Below are positions 6,786 to 7,283 of a stretch of 7,283 bases of DNA, in pieces. A program made the position numbers and the translations under genes. How positions within the stretch are numbered: the stretch's first letter is position 1; each line of letters begins with the position of its first letter. Below the pieces are notes generated by a model, which was not told the origin of the DNA, searched no databases, and saw only the letters and a list, made by a program, of their open reading frames with translations. Origin of the DNA: Spirochaetales bacterium (GTDB lineage: Bacteria > Spirochaetota > Spirochaetia > DSM-27196 > SLST01); NCBI GenBank assembly GCA_007130265.1, contig SLST01000170.1, positions 1 to 7,283 of the forward strand. The letters run 5' to 3'.

Positions 6786-6830
6786 GCCGGGCCCTGCGGT
6801 CAAGCGAGATCGCGCGGTCGTGCGGTCCAC

Positions 6831-6853
6831 GGCGCCGGTGTCCGGCCGGCACC
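6831..6853 (-). terminator. GC-rich hairpin behind the MFS gene, possible terminator without a U-run
   Basis: On the minus strand, GGTGCCGG pairs with CCGGCGCC (one U-G wobble) over a 7-base loop, starting 9 bases after the MFS stop codon. No T-run follows, so it may be a weak or non-classical terminator or a 3'-end stabilising hairpin. GC-rich DNA forms such stems easily. Confidence 0.3.
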
Positions 6854-6862
6854 AATGCCCGG

Positions 6863-7283
6863 CTACCTCGCGACCACCTCCGCGCAGACCGCGACGGCGA
6901 GCACGAGGAGGGCCGCGGCCGGCAGTATGGAAAGCGCGATCGCGAACGACGCGGCGTCGGAGACGAGACCTACGAGGCCGGGGATCGCAGCGCCGCCCAC
7001 GGGTATCGCAACTTTGACGATCCCCATCGCGGCTCCGGCCGCGTGCCGGTAACGCAGTCCGGCCGCCGCGATCGCGAGCGGCAGCATCGGCCCGGCGGCG
7101 ACGCCCAGGACAAAGAGCGGGACCGGCAGGGCGGCGGGCGGCAGCGGAGCGAAGAAGAGGAGCGATGAGCTCGCAAGCGCGAGCGCCGCGGCCACGATGA
7201 TGATTCGAACCGGTCGGCTGCGACCGCCGAATGCACCCACGACGATCCGTCCCACCGCGAGGCCCACGAGATAGAGCGCGAGC
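6863..7283 (-). CDS. Major Facilitator Superfamily transporter, C-terminal third (start beyond window edge)
   Basis: 139 C-terminal residues are visible, ending at a TAG at 6865-6863. They are strongly hydrophobic, with about five membrane segments (probably TM8-TM12). Short basic loops lie between them, such as GAFGGRSRPVR after the first segment, which matches the conserved loop between TM8 and TM9 in MFS proteins (G...GR.RP). GLAVGRIVVG just before it is a common MFS segment. The frame stays open to the right edge with no sign of a start, so the true N-terminus lies upstream. A GTG at 7267 (counted on the minus strand) is inside the first visible helix and is not a credible start. The substrate cannot be told from this part. 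It lies 123 bases from the flavoprotein gene on the same strand, and the hairpin and palindrome between them suggest separate transcription. Confidence 0.85.
   Translation of the reverse strand, partial: LALYLVGLAVGRIVVGAFGGRSRPVRIIIVAAALALASSSLLFFAPLPPAALPVPLFVLGVAAGPMLPLAIAAAGLRYRHAAGAAMGIVKVAIPVGGAAIPGLVGLVSDAASFAIALSILPAAALLVLAVAVCAEVVAR

Noticed and set aside
6796..6827. Three copies of GCGGTC as a possible iteron-like repeat
   Set aside because: The 6-base words are irregularly spaced (18 and 8 bases apart) in GC-rich DNA, so they are best explained by chance.

Overview
The window comes from a high-GC bacterium. The genes strongly prefer G or C in the third codon position, and this produces many long but meaningless antisense reading frames. 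I cannot fix the phylum from the sequence. It looks like an ordinary chromosomal stretch: I see no transposase, integrase, tRNA, rRNA, CRISPR array or phage gene.

Layout from left to right: (1) Positions 1-3318, minus strand, hold a two-gene ABC exporter operon. The promoter-proximal half-transporter (3318 to 1510, 602 residues) is complete. The second (from a GTG at 1501) runs off the left edge after 500 residues, before its ABC signature and Walker B. The two are separated by 8 bases, and the Shine-Dalgarno of the second overlaps the stop of the first. The first subunit has Asp in place of the catalytic Glu after Walker B, so the pair probably forms a heterodimer with one degenerate ATP site. 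(2) Positions 3319-3540 are a divergent intergenic region with a candidate leaderless promoter for the exporter, a candidate promoter for the gene on the plus strand, and two small inverted repeats between them. (3) Positions 3541-5367, plus strand, encode a cytoplasmic GH15 enzyme of the trehalase/glucoamylase-like group. (4) Positions 6739-5405, minus strand and convergent with the GH15 gene, encode a flavoprotein of the glutathione reductase/lipoamide dehydrogenase family. It keeps the CxxxxC redox pair but lacks the C-terminal His-Glu dyad. (5) Positions 6740-6862 hold a perfect 8+8 base palindrome placed like a repressor operator over the flavoprotein promoter, and a GC-rich hairpin behind the next gene. 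(6) Positions 6863-7283, minus strand, are the C-terminal third of a Major Facilitator Superfamily transporter whose start lies beyond the right edge.

The genes do not form one obvious pathway. The ABC pair is a self-contained export operon, and the GH15 enzyme suggests turnover of trehalose or another alpha-glucoside in the cytoplasm. The flavoprotein with its palindromic operator looks like a separately regulated redox or stress gene. The MFS gene lies upstream of it on the same strand but is 123 bases away. I found no convincing new multi-gene system. The best leads are the operator-flavoprotein unit and the possibly leaderless exporter promoter.
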